Part shown: positions 39,901-47,412 of the stretch, piece after piece
Layout: each line of letters opens with the position of its first letter
Position numbering within the stretch: the stretch's first letter is position 1
Assembly (NCBI GenBank): GCA_037954235.1
Contig: JBBMOA010000004.1
Span: forward strand, 1,035,001 to 1,099,000
Reading direction: 5' to 3'
Length of the DNA stretch: 64,000 nt
DNA from: Aulostomus chinensis
Taxonomy: Eukaryota > Chordata > Actinopteri > Syngnathiformes > Aulostomidae
Translations under genes and position numbers: made by a program
Notes under the pieces: generated by a model
Databases searched by the model: none
What the model was told of the DNA's origin: nothing
What the model saw: only the letters and a program-made list of their open reading frames with translations

Positions 39901-40768
39901 GTGCTGCATCATAGATATTCAGTACAGTAGTACTCCCTTGCTGCTGTGTTACACACTCCGATACCTTCGTCTGTGTATTGTCTCCTTCCACTTATTTGTG
40001 TTGCAGTATTTGAAAAATGACACTTAAAAACCACAAATTTTGGACAGACTGCTCCACAAATAACCCAACATGCTACAAATGTGCTTAATGACATGCTTTT
40101 GTTGTCTGGGAAGTGTTCCACATGGACAAAACTAGCATCTCAACCTGGGCCTATCAGGAAGCATTTCTGTCACTTTGTGGTGGCATTCCCCATGGATTAT
40201 ACAAAATTACAGACTCCTGGTTTATGTGTCTAGAAACGAGGCATTAGGCAGCGGTTCTCATTTTTAGAACATAGTCTTACCTTATTCCTTTGCCATTATT
40301 GTTAATGCTACAAATTAAGATATACCTCAGTTGTTTCTGGCATTGCAGGAAAGGCAGACATATTAAAAACTGAGTAAATAAAATCCAAACCATCTGAATG
40401 TCTTAGGCTAGTGAGAAAATGTATTTGTCATGATCAACCTTCATTCACGTACACTTTACACTTTATGCCACATTTTAAGTTCCTCTTAGTTCTTCCGAGT
40501 ATTGCTGAGCAAAAAAATATTTAGACCAAAAAAATGTTGAAGTGGACCAGCTGATACTGGGAAATGCCAGATTTAATTTGATGGAATGTCTCAGTAATAC
40601 TGTGACTGTAAATCTTTCTCCTCTCTCCAGCCATGGCTGCATTCGAAATCTCATCGACTTCTTTGAGATCCGTTGCTGCGGTCTGATCCGGCCTGTGGCA
40701 GTGACTGGACCACGCAGTACACAATAGACTACGACCAGACGTCTGGCTCAGGCTATCAGCTGGTGTAG
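13048..40768 (+). CDS. zdhhc17: zdhhc17 (HIP14), ankyrin-repeat palmitoyltransferase, 17 coding exons, whole gene
   Basis: Golgi/vesicle multi-pass S-acyltransferase that moves palmitate onto cysteines of neuronal substrates such as SNAP25, CSP and huntingtin (family knowledge). Exons: 13048-13110, 19497-19600, 20120-20242, 20464-20541, 23640-23784, 23956-24020, 24376-24538, 24691-24816, 26424-26566, 30572-30672, 36594-36718, 37356-37418, 37509-37602, 39259-39342, 39425-39582, 39675-39769, 40631-40727 (conserved stop 40766-40768). All exon phases join without a break up to exon 17. Order: short N-terminus, ankyrin repeats about residues 57-290, two membrane segments, two more around 345-395, Cys-rich DHHC domain (DHHC 454-457), two last membrane segments, cytosolic tail. 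N90 and W120 match the substrate-pocket residues N100 and W130 of human ANK17. A one-base deletion in exon 17 breaks the last about 20 codons. The total of 622 codons to the conserved stop equals human 632 minus the ten residues before its second Met. Confidence 0.97.
14667..14937 (-). repeat. related dispersed repeat with (CATC)n end, in zdhhc17 intron 1
   Basis: Opens with (catc)n at 14668-14702, then ggatcctatctcagctgact and gggtcgccagtctatcgcac. The rest (gaggattgaaccagcgaccc) differs from the main family, so it is a sister family sharing the 3' part. Confidence 0.7.
17564..17683 (+). repeat. 63-bp tandem duplication
   Basis: Two units start agaatcttggagatc at 17564 and 17627. Both read on through ttttcagatttcaaa and gaaatccc with a handful of differences, so the duplication is not brand new. 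Confidence 0.85.
18811..18940. repeat. compound microsatellite (TA)n / (TG)n / (TA)n
   Basis: Alternating purine-pyrimidine DNA of about 130 bases. It could form Z-DNA or cruciform structure and is likely length-variable. Open frames across it are artefacts. Confidence 0.95.
19497..19600 (+). CDS. zdhhc17: zdhhc17 coding exon 2
   Basis: Acceptor ctctacag, donor gtgagt, 104 nt, ends in phase 2. Codes EIKPQSHYNHGYSENV, then a variable stretch, then DDYSTWDIVKATQ, the conserved linker before the ankyrin repeats. The last codon (Gln) is split ca|g with exon 3. Confidence 0.95.
20120..20242 (+). CDS. zdhhc17: zdhhc17 coding exon 3 (first ankyrin repeats)
   Basis: Acceptor cttacacag, donor gtgagt, 123 nt. 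Codes YGIFERCRELVEAGFDVRQP and the ankyrin motif TLLHWAAINNRIDLVK. The second Asn before Arg (N90 here) matches human N100, one of the residues lining the substrate-binding pocket in the published ANK17 structure. The next Lys codon is split aa|g. Confidence 0.97.
20464..20541 (+). CDS. zdhhc17: zdhhc17 coding exon 4 (ankyrin repeat)
   Basis: Acceptor tgcag, donor gtaact, 78 nt. Codes YYISKGAIVDQLGGDL followed by NSTPLHWAT. Its Trp is residue 120, matching human W130, the key aromatic that binds the zDABM motif of substrates. The split codon ag|g gives Arg. Confidence 0.97.
20980..21450 (-). repeat. dispersed fish repeat, longer copy, in zdhhc17 intron 4
   Basis: The reverse complement carries the same core as 350-540. 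It extends on the other side through ggttttcgtcaccgctgttg, a purine-rich (agagag-like) middle and a block ending near gcagttcttcc. The long open frames here (for example 21011-21412) come from its biased composition and are not genes. Confidence 0.7.
21822..22471. mobile_element. hAT-like non-autonomous DNA transposon in zdhhc17 intron 4
   Basis: The ends are inverted repeats: aggtccctataaattcc on the left, and the complement of ggaaattatagggccct on the right. They are flanked by 8-base duplications gcatacat (21814-21821) and acatacat (22472-22479), 7 of 8 identical. An 8-bp target site is the hAT hallmark. About 650 bp with no transposase reading frame. Confidence 0.8.
23640..23784 (+). CDS. 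zdhhc17: zdhhc17 coding exon 5 (ankyrin repeats)
   Basis: Acceptor tgtttcag, donor gtagga, 145 nt, ends in phase 0. Codes QGHLSMVVQLMKYGADPSLI and HLAAQFGHTSIVAYLIAKGQ, almost unchanged from human. The acceptor and the first 8 bases of this exon are copied at 24970-25142. Confidence 0.97.
23956..24020 (+). CDS. zdhhc17: zdhhc17 coding exon 6 (ankyrin repeat)
   Basis: Acceptor gtaacag, donor gtgtgt, 65 nt, ends in phase 2. Codes DVDMMDQNGMTPLMWAAYRT and a His. The following Ser codon is split ag|t with exon 7. Confidence 0.96.
24376..24538 (+). CDS. zdhhc17: zdhhc17 coding exon 7 (ankyrin repeats)
   Basis: Acceptor gtgacag, donor gtagta, 163 nt, ends in phase 0. Codes VDPTRLLLTFNVSVNLGDKY and NTALHWAVLAGNTTVISLLL, the last canonical ankyrin repeats. 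Confidence 0.97.
24691..24816 (+). CDS. zdhhc17: zdhhc17 coding exon 8 (end of ankyrin domain)
   Basis: Acceptor gtgttttag, donor gtgcat (weak but usable), 126 nt, phase 0 at both ends. Codes GETPLDLAKQRKNVWMINHL and a basic linker leading to the first membrane segment. Confidence 0.96.
24836..24928. repeat. (CA)n(CT)n microsatellite in zdhhc17 intron 8
   Basis: About 50 bases of CA followed by about 45 of CT, directly after the exon 8 donor. It separates exon 8 from the copied acceptor at 24970-25142. Confidence 0.97.
24970..25142 (+). repeat. zdhhc17: copy of the intron 4 / exon 5 junction inside intron 8
   Basis: Identical to 23477-23647 except for the lengths of the C and T runs. It includes the polypyrimidine tract, the acceptor ctgtttcag and the first 8 exon bases gcaaggcc. 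The homology stops exactly there on the right and at tgcaagtttgcaat on the left. The displacement is about 1.5 kb in the same orientation. Confidence 0.95.
25652..25723 (-). mobile_element. very short LINE 3' end
   Basis: Matches the 3' end of the LINE at 27390-28855: aatcagttttattggccaag, ttcacaacatacaaggaatt and gttggtgtcact. An extreme 5' truncation of the same family, also antisense to zdhhc17. Confidence 0.85.
26424..26566 (+). CDS. zdhhc17: zdhhc17 coding exon 9 (membrane segments 1-2)
   Basis: Acceptor cctacag, donor gtacgt, 143 nt, ends in phase 2. Codes EFRQKVMLGTPFVVIWLVGF, a loop, and the second hydrophobic helix ending VAVQFLSK. Typical first hairpin of HIP14. Confidence 0.97.
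26758..28925. mobile_element. PIF/Harbinger-type DNA transposon remnant carrying a nested LINE, in zdhhc17 intron 9
   Basis: The ends ctgtgttcacacc and ggtgtgaacacacag are near-perfect inverted repeats, and both are flanked by TAA (26755-26757 and 28926-28928), the 3-bp target typical of PIF/Harbinger. Inside, 27050-27210 (+) still codes LLQGLHLDNCCFQRYFRMTT followed by GQFNDLLARISDRIHEW. This resembles the N-terminus of Harbinger transposases; the catalytic part is gone. The transposase frame is broken and not functional. The LINE at 27390-28855 interrupts it. Confidence 0.8.
27390..28855 (-). mobile_element. 5'-truncated CR1/L2-type non-LTR retrotransposon (reverse transcriptase remnant)
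   Basis: Minus-strand frames give successive parts of one reverse transcriptase: FRLVALTSVVMKSFERL near 28770, FADD-type motif YADDTMVIGLIQDGDES near 28300, FKFLGTTISQNLKWE near 28090, and the C-terminal DPSHPGHKLFSLLRSGRRYR near 27760. The parts lie in different frames, so the copy is dead. The 3' end (agaatcagttttattggcc) faces 27390. It starts near 28855, without the endonuclease domain. Confidence 0.9.
28929..30571 (+). other. zdhhc17: remainder of zdhhc17 intron 9
   Basis: AT-rich. A 138-codon open frame on the minus strand (29687-30103) resembles no known family and shows no splice or codon evidence. No other feature seen. Confidence 0.6.
30572..30672 (+). CDS. zdhhc17: zdhhc17 coding exon 10 (membrane region, before the AT-AC intron)
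   Basis: Acceptor gtcttgcag, 101 nt. Codes AFFDHSMHSALPLGIYLATK and FWMYTTWFYWFWN, then one base (g) of the next Asp codon. No GT donor fits. The exon ends directly at a perfect U12-type AT donor, atatccttt, starting at 30673. Confidence 0.95.
30673..36593 (+). other. zdhhc17: zdhhc17 intron 10: AT-AC U12-type (minor spliceosome) intron
   Basis: The intron begins atatcctttct, a perfect U12 AT donor. It ends with the branch-site match ccttaac (36578-36584), followed by ctcactgtac, with the AC acceptor at 36592-36593. The branch adenosine lies 11 bases from the intron end, within the narrow U12 range. Joining exons at these points gives the family protein without gaps. The intron holds a repeat copy at 33289-33560. 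Confidence 0.92.
33289..33560 (+). repeat. gtggtgcag dispersed repeat, diverged, in zdhhc17 intron 10
   Basis: Starts acgggtggtgcagtgtttag, passes through cctcccacagtccaaagaca and gtgatggactggtgacccat, and stops near ggcagttggggta. It lacks the GGAT tail and is more diverged than the other copies. Confidence 0.88.
36594..36718 (+). CDS. zdhhc17: zdhhc17 coding exon 11 (after the AT-AC intron)
   Basis: Begins after an AC acceptor, completes Asp (g|at) and codes LPFATVHVPFLINTLALFYN, then FGKSWKSDPGIIKASEEQKK and K. Joined this way, the protein aligns with human WFWNDLNFLFIHLPFLANSV with no gap. Donor gtaaca. The FGKSWKSDPG stretch is the conserved approach to the Cys-rich domain. Confidence 0.94.
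37356..37418 (+). CDS. zdhhc17: zdhhc17 coding exon 12 (start of Cys-rich domain)
   Basis: Acceptor tctctacag, donor gtaatt, 63 nt, phase 0 at both ends. Codes TIVELAETGSLDLSIFCSTC followed by Leu. Its two Cys are the first zinc ligands of the DHHC Cys-rich domain. Confidence 0.96.
37509..37602 (+). CDS. zdhhc17: zdhhc17 coding exon 13 (DHHC catalytic motif)
   Basis: Acceptor cctgcag, donor gtatgt, 94 nt, ends in phase 1. Codes IRKPIRSKHCAVCNRCIAKF and the active site DHHCPWVGNCV. The DHHC motif lies at 37569-37580; Cys457 is the acyl-carrying cysteine (human Cys467). All zinc-binding Cys/His residues are present, so the catalytic core is intact. Confidence 0.97.
37807..38314. mobile_element. 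MITE-like element, copy 1, in zdhhc17 intron 13
   Basis: Similar over much of its length to 56137-56804: shared aatcctc..catcttctctta, gctatgct/gtatgct-acac-ttcca and gtctgtctt-tgtctg-ctc blocks. The ends are imperfect inverted repeats (gcttaaaagacaacattagc on the left; aaaaagttggagcattcttt on the right). Confidence 0.6.
39259..39342 (+). CDS. zdhhc17: zdhhc17 coding exon 14 (membrane segment 5)
   Basis: Acceptor gagcag, donor gtgagt, 84 nt. Codes SGNHRYFMGYLFFLLCMICW and MMYGCIS, the hydrophobic helix right after the DHHC domain. The following Tyr codon is split t|ac. Confidence 0.96.
39425..39582 (+). CDS. zdhhc17: zdhhc17 coding exon 15 (lumenal loop and membrane segment 6)
   Basis: Acceptor ccatcag, donor gtgtgg (weak), 158 nt, ends in phase 0. 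Codes a lumenal loop, then SPWMFWMFVNSVFHFMWVAV and LIMCQLYQ, the last membrane helix. Confidence 0.96.
39675..39769 (+). CDS. zdhhc17: zdhhc17 coding exon 16 (TTxE motif)
   Basis: Acceptor ctgttag, donor gtaagt, 95 nt. Codes GITTNERMNARRYKHFKVTA and TSIESPF. TTNE is the conserved TTxE motif of DHHC enzymes, followed by the basic cytosolic stretch. Confidence 0.97.
40631..40727 (+). CDS. zdhhc17: zdhhc17 coding exon 17 (terminal, with one-base deletion)
   Basis: Acceptor ctctccag. Codes HGCIRNLIDFFEIRCCGLIR PVAV, as in human. Then a base is missing at about 40703-40704 and the frame runs into TGPRSTQ and a stop at 40725-40727. In the +1 frame the conserved C-terminus continues (WTTQYTIDYDQTSGSGYQLV) to a stop at 40766-40768, exactly where the family ends. 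The downstream frame is undamaged, which favours a sequencing or assembly error, or a very recent change, over old decay. Confidence 0.93.
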
Positions 40769-43175
40769 AAGAAGAAGAGGAGGATGAAGAAGAAGGGTGG
40801 TGCACAGGATCAAAGAAGTTTGGAAGGATTTCCCTCCCGCCCCCCTTTCAACCTTCATATCCGAGCGATGCTGTTCTCTGGAGCGCTTGCTTCTTTTTTC
40901 TTTTTTTTTATTGAACCATCTCAACATCAGTAATCAAAATGTAAAGAGAGAAAAAAAAATCAGGCAGGACTAGCATGCTGTTAGGGGGCGCACACCCCCC
41001 CCCCCCCCCCCCCCCCCCGCCCACCACCACCACTACTACTCTGCTACAATGTTACTGTTATTGTTACCCTCACTGCTACCCCACCTCGTCTCTTCTCTGG
41101 AGCCCCTCGGACGGTGCATTGCTGCCAGGCACAAATGGAGAGGAGGGAGGCTGACAGACACAGACCACAGGAAGTCTGATTTCAAAAGAAAAGCTCTTCT
41201 GTTTGTACTGGCAATGTGACAATGTGCCATGAAGCGGCAGAATGGTTCCGATTTCGATCTACTTTATTTATGGTGTCCCTCTGTGTTGATGTTTGGTTGC
41301 GGTGATGACCAACTGTGGTGGCCTGAGAAGCTGAAGGACTTGTTTTCTTTAAATTCATGAATTTGTTTCCGAGCATCATGAGAGATAAGGGAATGTCTTT
41401 TTAAAGTTTTGATTTTGCACCGTGATGAGTCGCCCTGATGATGAGTTGCCAACTTATCAGAGGAAAGCCGCTGGAGGAGTCCCACTTTCTGATACTTTAT
41501 CAAATAATGCTGCGCCCTCTTGACAATGAAACTTAACTTATGTCTCAAGTAAGCTTTCTTTTCTTTTTTTTAAGTGGGAGTGCAGTATTAGTACAGGACC
41601 AAGCACATGAACGGGGGACTTGTTCAGCAGCTAAAAAATGTGATACAGGTATATTTATTTGAAAACTATTTATCAGTTATATGTTCTCGCGCCATAGTTT
41701 TTACATTTCATGTCATTTTAGCTGAGTAGGGTTTTATAAGAAAATACCTGTAGTTGTTAAAACATGGACGCCCGAGATAGACAGGTACAGCAAGTATATT
41801 TATTAGACGCCGTTTTCGAGAAAGGCTCATTCCATGTGTTTCTCAAAAAAAAACTGTAAAGTCTTATGTGTTGTGTACGTTTGTCTGCCTATAACATTGC
41901 ACTGATTATTTAGGGGTTTGTTGTTTTTGGTTTTGGTTTTTTTTTGGCCGTTACTGAACAGAGGGGGCCAGCAGCGCCACTTATTGTCAGAGAGGAAGAA
42001 GGCAGCCTATCAGACATGGTCGCCTCCCATCACTTCCTGTCTGGATCAGGATGGACTGGAGTGCAAAGAATGTGCATCTGTACATAAACAATTTACTCAT
42101 GCATTTATTTCCTCTTCGTCAGTGTTAGTAGAAGGTGCTCCTGGGAGTTTTTTATTCCGTTTTGGGGGGAAATTAAGTGACTTTATTCAAGTGTATGACT
42201 GTAGCTTTTAGTGACGTCCCACACTGCTGTCTATAGGCATTTTAATCCCGAAATACCCACCAGGAAACTCCACTGCATGTTCTGGACAGCTGGGCTTTTG
42301 CCATCCCCACCCCTTCCGCACCATCACCATGGTGACAGCCCAGCAAGCCATGTGTCTGTATATAGTCAATGTTGAGTATTTGCAAGTACTTTTTTGCATT
42401 CTGTTCATTTGTTTGTTTTGTTTTGTTTCTCAATCCAGTATCTTTTAGTGGAACTCGTCTTCAGGTCGCGCCCTTGTGTGCAAGTGTGTGATATATTTGA
42501 ATGTTCCATGCTTGTGGACTCTGTAGTCACCCTAAAGGTTTTTGTTTTTTTTACTATGTCATATATCGCTGGGTTTGTTATACCACTGGATGTACAAATT
42601 GTAAAGCAAAGACACTAGAGAACTAAGGCAGATGCCAGTTTTGTTTTCGTTTTCTAAGAGCTGAAATGTGATAATGCAATAGTTTTAAGGATAAAGGGAG
42701 CCTCTCATGTTTGCATCATCAGAAGGGGACAGCTCATTTCACTCCCCCACTCCTGCTAACTGCCGCTGCCCTGCAAAGACAATACAGCCACTGGTTTAAA
42801 GGTTAAAGGTCACGACTGGGCTGACAATATCATATCAGCGAAAACCGAGCTGTCTGTCTTCTAAAAAACAGCCTTTAGGTTGCATATGGGCCTTTTTTGT
42901 TTTTGTGGGGCAGATTCCAACCCTCCTGGCTCACCTACGACACAGATTCAAAGCCATTTCCTTTCCTTGCCAGTTCTTCCAGCAGCCAGACATGTCTGCT
43001 CTGTCTCAGTTCACCTCAACACGTGGGAAAATAAAACAACACGATCAAGAACATAATCATTTCCAGTGCCTCTCTGCCCACCTTCAGACATCACTGTAAC
43101 TCCGCTTCAGATGTAAACATATGGGCATGGTTCAGTTTTAATGGCTTTAATAATAAAATGCATTCAAATGTGGAG
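40728..43175 (+). other. zdhhc17: zdhhc17 3' untranslated region
   Basis: About 2.4 kb without coding structure. It holds a C-rich tract at 40995-41018 and U-rich segments. Candidate poly(A) signals aataaa lie at 43030-43035 and 43152-43157; the second would end the transcript near 43175. The length is inferred from these signals only. Confidence 0.6.
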
Positions 43176-43187
43176 CTTTGTTTCATT

Positions 43188-43193
43188 TTTATT
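43188..43193 (-). terminator. csrp2: csrp2 poly(A) signal
   Basis: tttatt on the plus strand is aataaa on the minus strand, about 100 bases past the csrp2 stop codon. Cleavage would fall near 43170, on top of the predicted zdhhc17 3' end (aataaa at 43152-43157). Confidence 0.65.
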
Positions 43194-43295
43194 TGAACAC
43201 AGTAAAGAATCATAAGGCAACATGAAAGAGGGAGACCGATGTGGGATGGAGTAGCTGTATTAAGGTGAGGTGGTCCGTGGTGTCCTACTCCACTG

Positions 43296-43372
43296 TCACT
43301 GAGCATGAACCAGAGCACCAGCTCCTTGGCCATACCCAAAGCCTTTGGGTCCAAAGTTCTTGGCGTAGCAAG
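43296..43372 (-). CDS. csrp2: csrp2 last coding exon
   Basis: Acceptor (minus strand) gttgacag at 43373-43380. Codes [24 protein letters not shown] and stop TGA at 43298-43296. The first two bases complete a split Ala codon (g|ct). Confidence 0.96.
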
Positions 43373-46300
43373 CTGTCAACATAAAGAATAAATGTTTATG
43401 GACTGCAGATCTTTGTGTTACTGAACTGAAAAATGCTGATGGCTGTAAAGTGACAGTGGCACACAGGATGCTGATGTGAGCCAGCACAGTTGATGCTTCA
43501 TATTTTGCTGAGTCACAAGCTCTATTTTTTTTTAAGTGATAGGACGTCCCCCTCAGAGGACGAGGCAAAACCAGTGACTACTCATTAGGGCCTGTTGTTT
43601 TGCTTCAAACTGAAACGCAATTCTCCTGCTACCCATGACATATTCACGGTTTCAAGTAAGTTTTGGTCTTTGATCTGCTCAGCCACATCTTATCTCATTG
43701 TGTTGACAACGAAAGAGCTGCAATTACGGAGGTGGGACTGCAGATGTTTGTCTAGTCAAGCCAACTGACTAGTGAAGGCCCTGAAGACCAGATGTATGCC
43801 ATCATCTGCATTGTGGCATGAAACTAAAGAAGTCATCAGTCCAGGTTTACTGATGTATGGTCCATCATGCTGCATTTGGCTGGGCCAGGTCTAGCTCGCT
43901 GGATGGCTGTGACACTGATGAGGAAGCTGATCAGTTCACCCTGCAAGACCTGTCAAAATGCATGGTTGGATAGATGTTTTGCAATGTGAGAAAAGCTCCA
44001 GGAGGCTGTTATTAGCTGTTGTGGTACCGTGACACAACAGCTAATAACAGCTCTGGAAGCTTTTCACCATTGCAACATTATTAACAGCCATTTTGACAGG
44101 TCATTGCAGGGTCAACTGATCAGCTTCCTCATCAGTGTCACAGCCATCCCAGCGAGCTAGCACCCTGGCCCAGCCAAATGAGCATGATGGACCCTTATCA
44201 GAACTGCTTATGCTTCTTTAGTTTAATGCCACAATGGCAGTATGATGGACATACATTTACAACAGATTTAGTTGCGTATTGGATGTGTGACCTCACCTTT
44301 GCAGTAGATTTCCCCGTCTTTCTCCGTTTGCGTAGTTGACTCTAGGCTCTTGCCACATTTTGCACAGCGGAAGCACTTCTTATGCCAAGGCTGAGAGCAG
44401 AGATGTACATGAGATGATATATCGAGTTGTTCAGCTCTTCTTTCTTCGTTCATTCAACAATTTTCAAACACGCCGCAAAATATGTTTTTAACTGCTATCC
44501 AGTTACACTGTAACTTACGCTGTCTTTTAATGTGGAGACCTTACGTTTGAAGAATTTTTCTTCAGATAATGAGCAACTAAATCCTCCTATGTCATGTCTA
44601 AATGGTTGCTCGGAACATCATCTCATTCATCAAAGCAGCTTTGTGGTCCCACAGGCATTTCTAAATGTTTTCATTATGCAGAAAATTACAGGTTGTGTTT
44701 GAGCCAAGTAGAGATTTTGGAAAGGCATTAGCAGCTTTCAGCAAGATGACATCACTCGCTATAAATCAGTGTGTGAATCTGCAAGTGAGCAGCACAGGAA
44801 ATGCTCCGATTTAAGAGGAAGCAGAAATGAACATCTGTAGAGAGGCTTTCATGGGAGCAACTGAGAAGCATCTTAAACCTGTCAACTTCATCTTGTGTAT
44901 ATCTGTAGGTCAGAAAACTCTTGAGAGTGTATGTGTGCAGTGTAAGAAGGAGCCTCACCTTCCCTGCCCCCATGATCTTCTCTGCTGCGTACACTGATTC
45001 GCCACACCGACCGCATTTCTCTGAACATCCAAACTTCTGGGCAAACTTGGATGGGTTGGGGTTGGTGGTGGGTCTGTGAGAGTGTGTCCTGGTGGACAGG
45101 AAGGACAGATACAGTTAAAGCTCCAATAAAATTCAGCGCTAACTATTTTGAAAAAAAAAATCAGTTGATTATCGCTTACCATTAAATATTAGGATTTGCT
45201 GCTTTTTTTTTTGGTCATTGATGACAAACAAGGAAAGTTCTCGGGTCTTTATGAATGGTGCATATGTACAAAATGGTGCCTCTACTTTGTTAAAAATAGT
45301 GATGACATTATGTAATTACAGTGTGAAGCTGTCAGTCTTCCTGCTGTAAACAACAAATATAATGGTGACGCTCGTGCATAATGACTCATAATCAGTGATT
45401 TTGCTGTTACCATGAGGAACCACTGATCGGCTGAGATCCCTTAACTTTTGGATGGACCAAACAAAGCAGTTTGAACAAGTCAGTTGTGGCTCAGGGAATT
45501 TCTGTTACCAAAATGACAATTAGTCATTAAAATATGAATATTGCCACGTTGTTATCCGCTGACCAAAGCTGATATATAATTATTTACAGTAGTTATGTGT
45601 CAGTTACACCATCACGTTTTACAATTTAACTTGTAAGGCACTTTGAGCCCAGCAGCCTTCACTTATTTCAAATCAACAACAAACTCATCAAAAATGTCCA
45701 AATGTCTTCTAGATGTAGGTTATCTGTTACAAATAATAATTAAATATTTGCAATATTTAAGAATTGCCAGAGAAATTCATTAATATATCCGTGGTAGATT
45801 ATTCCCCAAAAAGTCTTGCATGGATTAGGCCCCTGCCACACCAATGTATTCATTTTCAAACAGCCACTCTGTATTTGTAACTGATTATGTTTCCATGCAT
45901 TTACGTTTTTTTAAATTAGTTTTTTTTTTGTTTTTTTGTTTGCAGTGAATATGAAAAGTTCTGGTTGATCTTCCCACAACATCAGATAAAAGTGATGGAC
46001 AACAGAAGCTCTGCTGTTATTTGTAGTTATACATTACACATGTTAACACTGTGCTGGGCTGAAGATTGACTTATTTGGGACAGTGTCAGTCAATGAACAC
46101 TACAACAGTAACTTTTATAATCCAGATTTTAGCCAAAAGGCTCATTTCTATCTGTTGTCCCTAAAAATAAACTTCAATACACCTATTAATATATACACTG
46201 TCTAATAAATATAATGTTCATAAATAAATCACAGGGCGGCACAGTGGTGCAGTGATTAGCGCTGTCGCCTCATAGCAAGAAGGACCAGGTTTGAGCCCTG

Positions 46301-47362
46301 GCTCTAGCACGGGATCTTTCTGTGTGGAGTTGGCATGTTCTCCCTGTGCCTGTGTGGGTTCTCTCCAGGTACTCTAGCTTCCTCCCACAATCCAAAAACA
46401 TGCAAGAGGGGACGAGGCTGATTGGATACTCTGAAGTATCCCCCCCCCCCGTGACCCTTAACAGTTATGATAAGCAGTAGAAAATGGATGGTTTAATTAA
46501 AGTTTACAAACTACATGCAAAATTTAACCTTTAACAAGAAAAAAAATGGTTGAGTGTATCCGCGGCATATAGAATGTTACTATTCACACTGTTAAGCCTG
46601 GTTTATGCTTTTGCATCATGGTGACGCCGTACCTACGCCGTACCTACGCCGTACCTACGCCGTTGACGCAAGCCCCTACGCGGACCCTACAACGTAGCCT
46701 GACGTGCACCTCCAAAAAATCCTGACTACGTATCGCGTCGACGCGTCGTGACGTGAACGTCAAGGACTGTGATTGGTCCGCTCAGAGAAGCTTGCCGAAT
46801 GCATGAAGAGGTTGAAGAACCTCCGCGACAAATATGTGTGTCTCCGGAAGAAAATGGCCACAAGAAGTCATGTTTGTCATGTTCAAAGTTTACAGTTTGA
46901 TTCATGAAAGCAAACAGTCGTTCAAAGAAAAGCACTGGACTTTCTGTTGTAAATAGTTGGAAAAAAGTTACTTGCCACTTGCCAGTGAAACAACATATCA
47001 CAGAGCACAAAATCTATCAAGGCATGTATTGAAGATTTCAAAAAAATGAATCCGCTATGGCTACAAGAGTAAGTTGAAAATTTAGATCACTTTTTTCAAT
47101 GAAGCAATTTGACTCTCTCTCTCTCGCTCTCGCTCTCTCTCTCTCTCTCTCTGCCTAACCCCTTGGTGGGAAACTGAACAGGACACCCTGGGGCCCTGGG
47201 GCAGTGCTTATGGAAGGGTCACTGCCACCCCCAGTGGCCCCTGAATGAAGCCCTTTGTGGAGGAATTGAGTCTGAGCTGGATTCTGCTAGTTACATAAAC
47301 TCTTTCATAATAATCCCCGGACATCTGGTGGCAGACAAACATTCTGGAAAGGTGTGTGTGTG

Positions 47363-47412
<50 letters not shown>

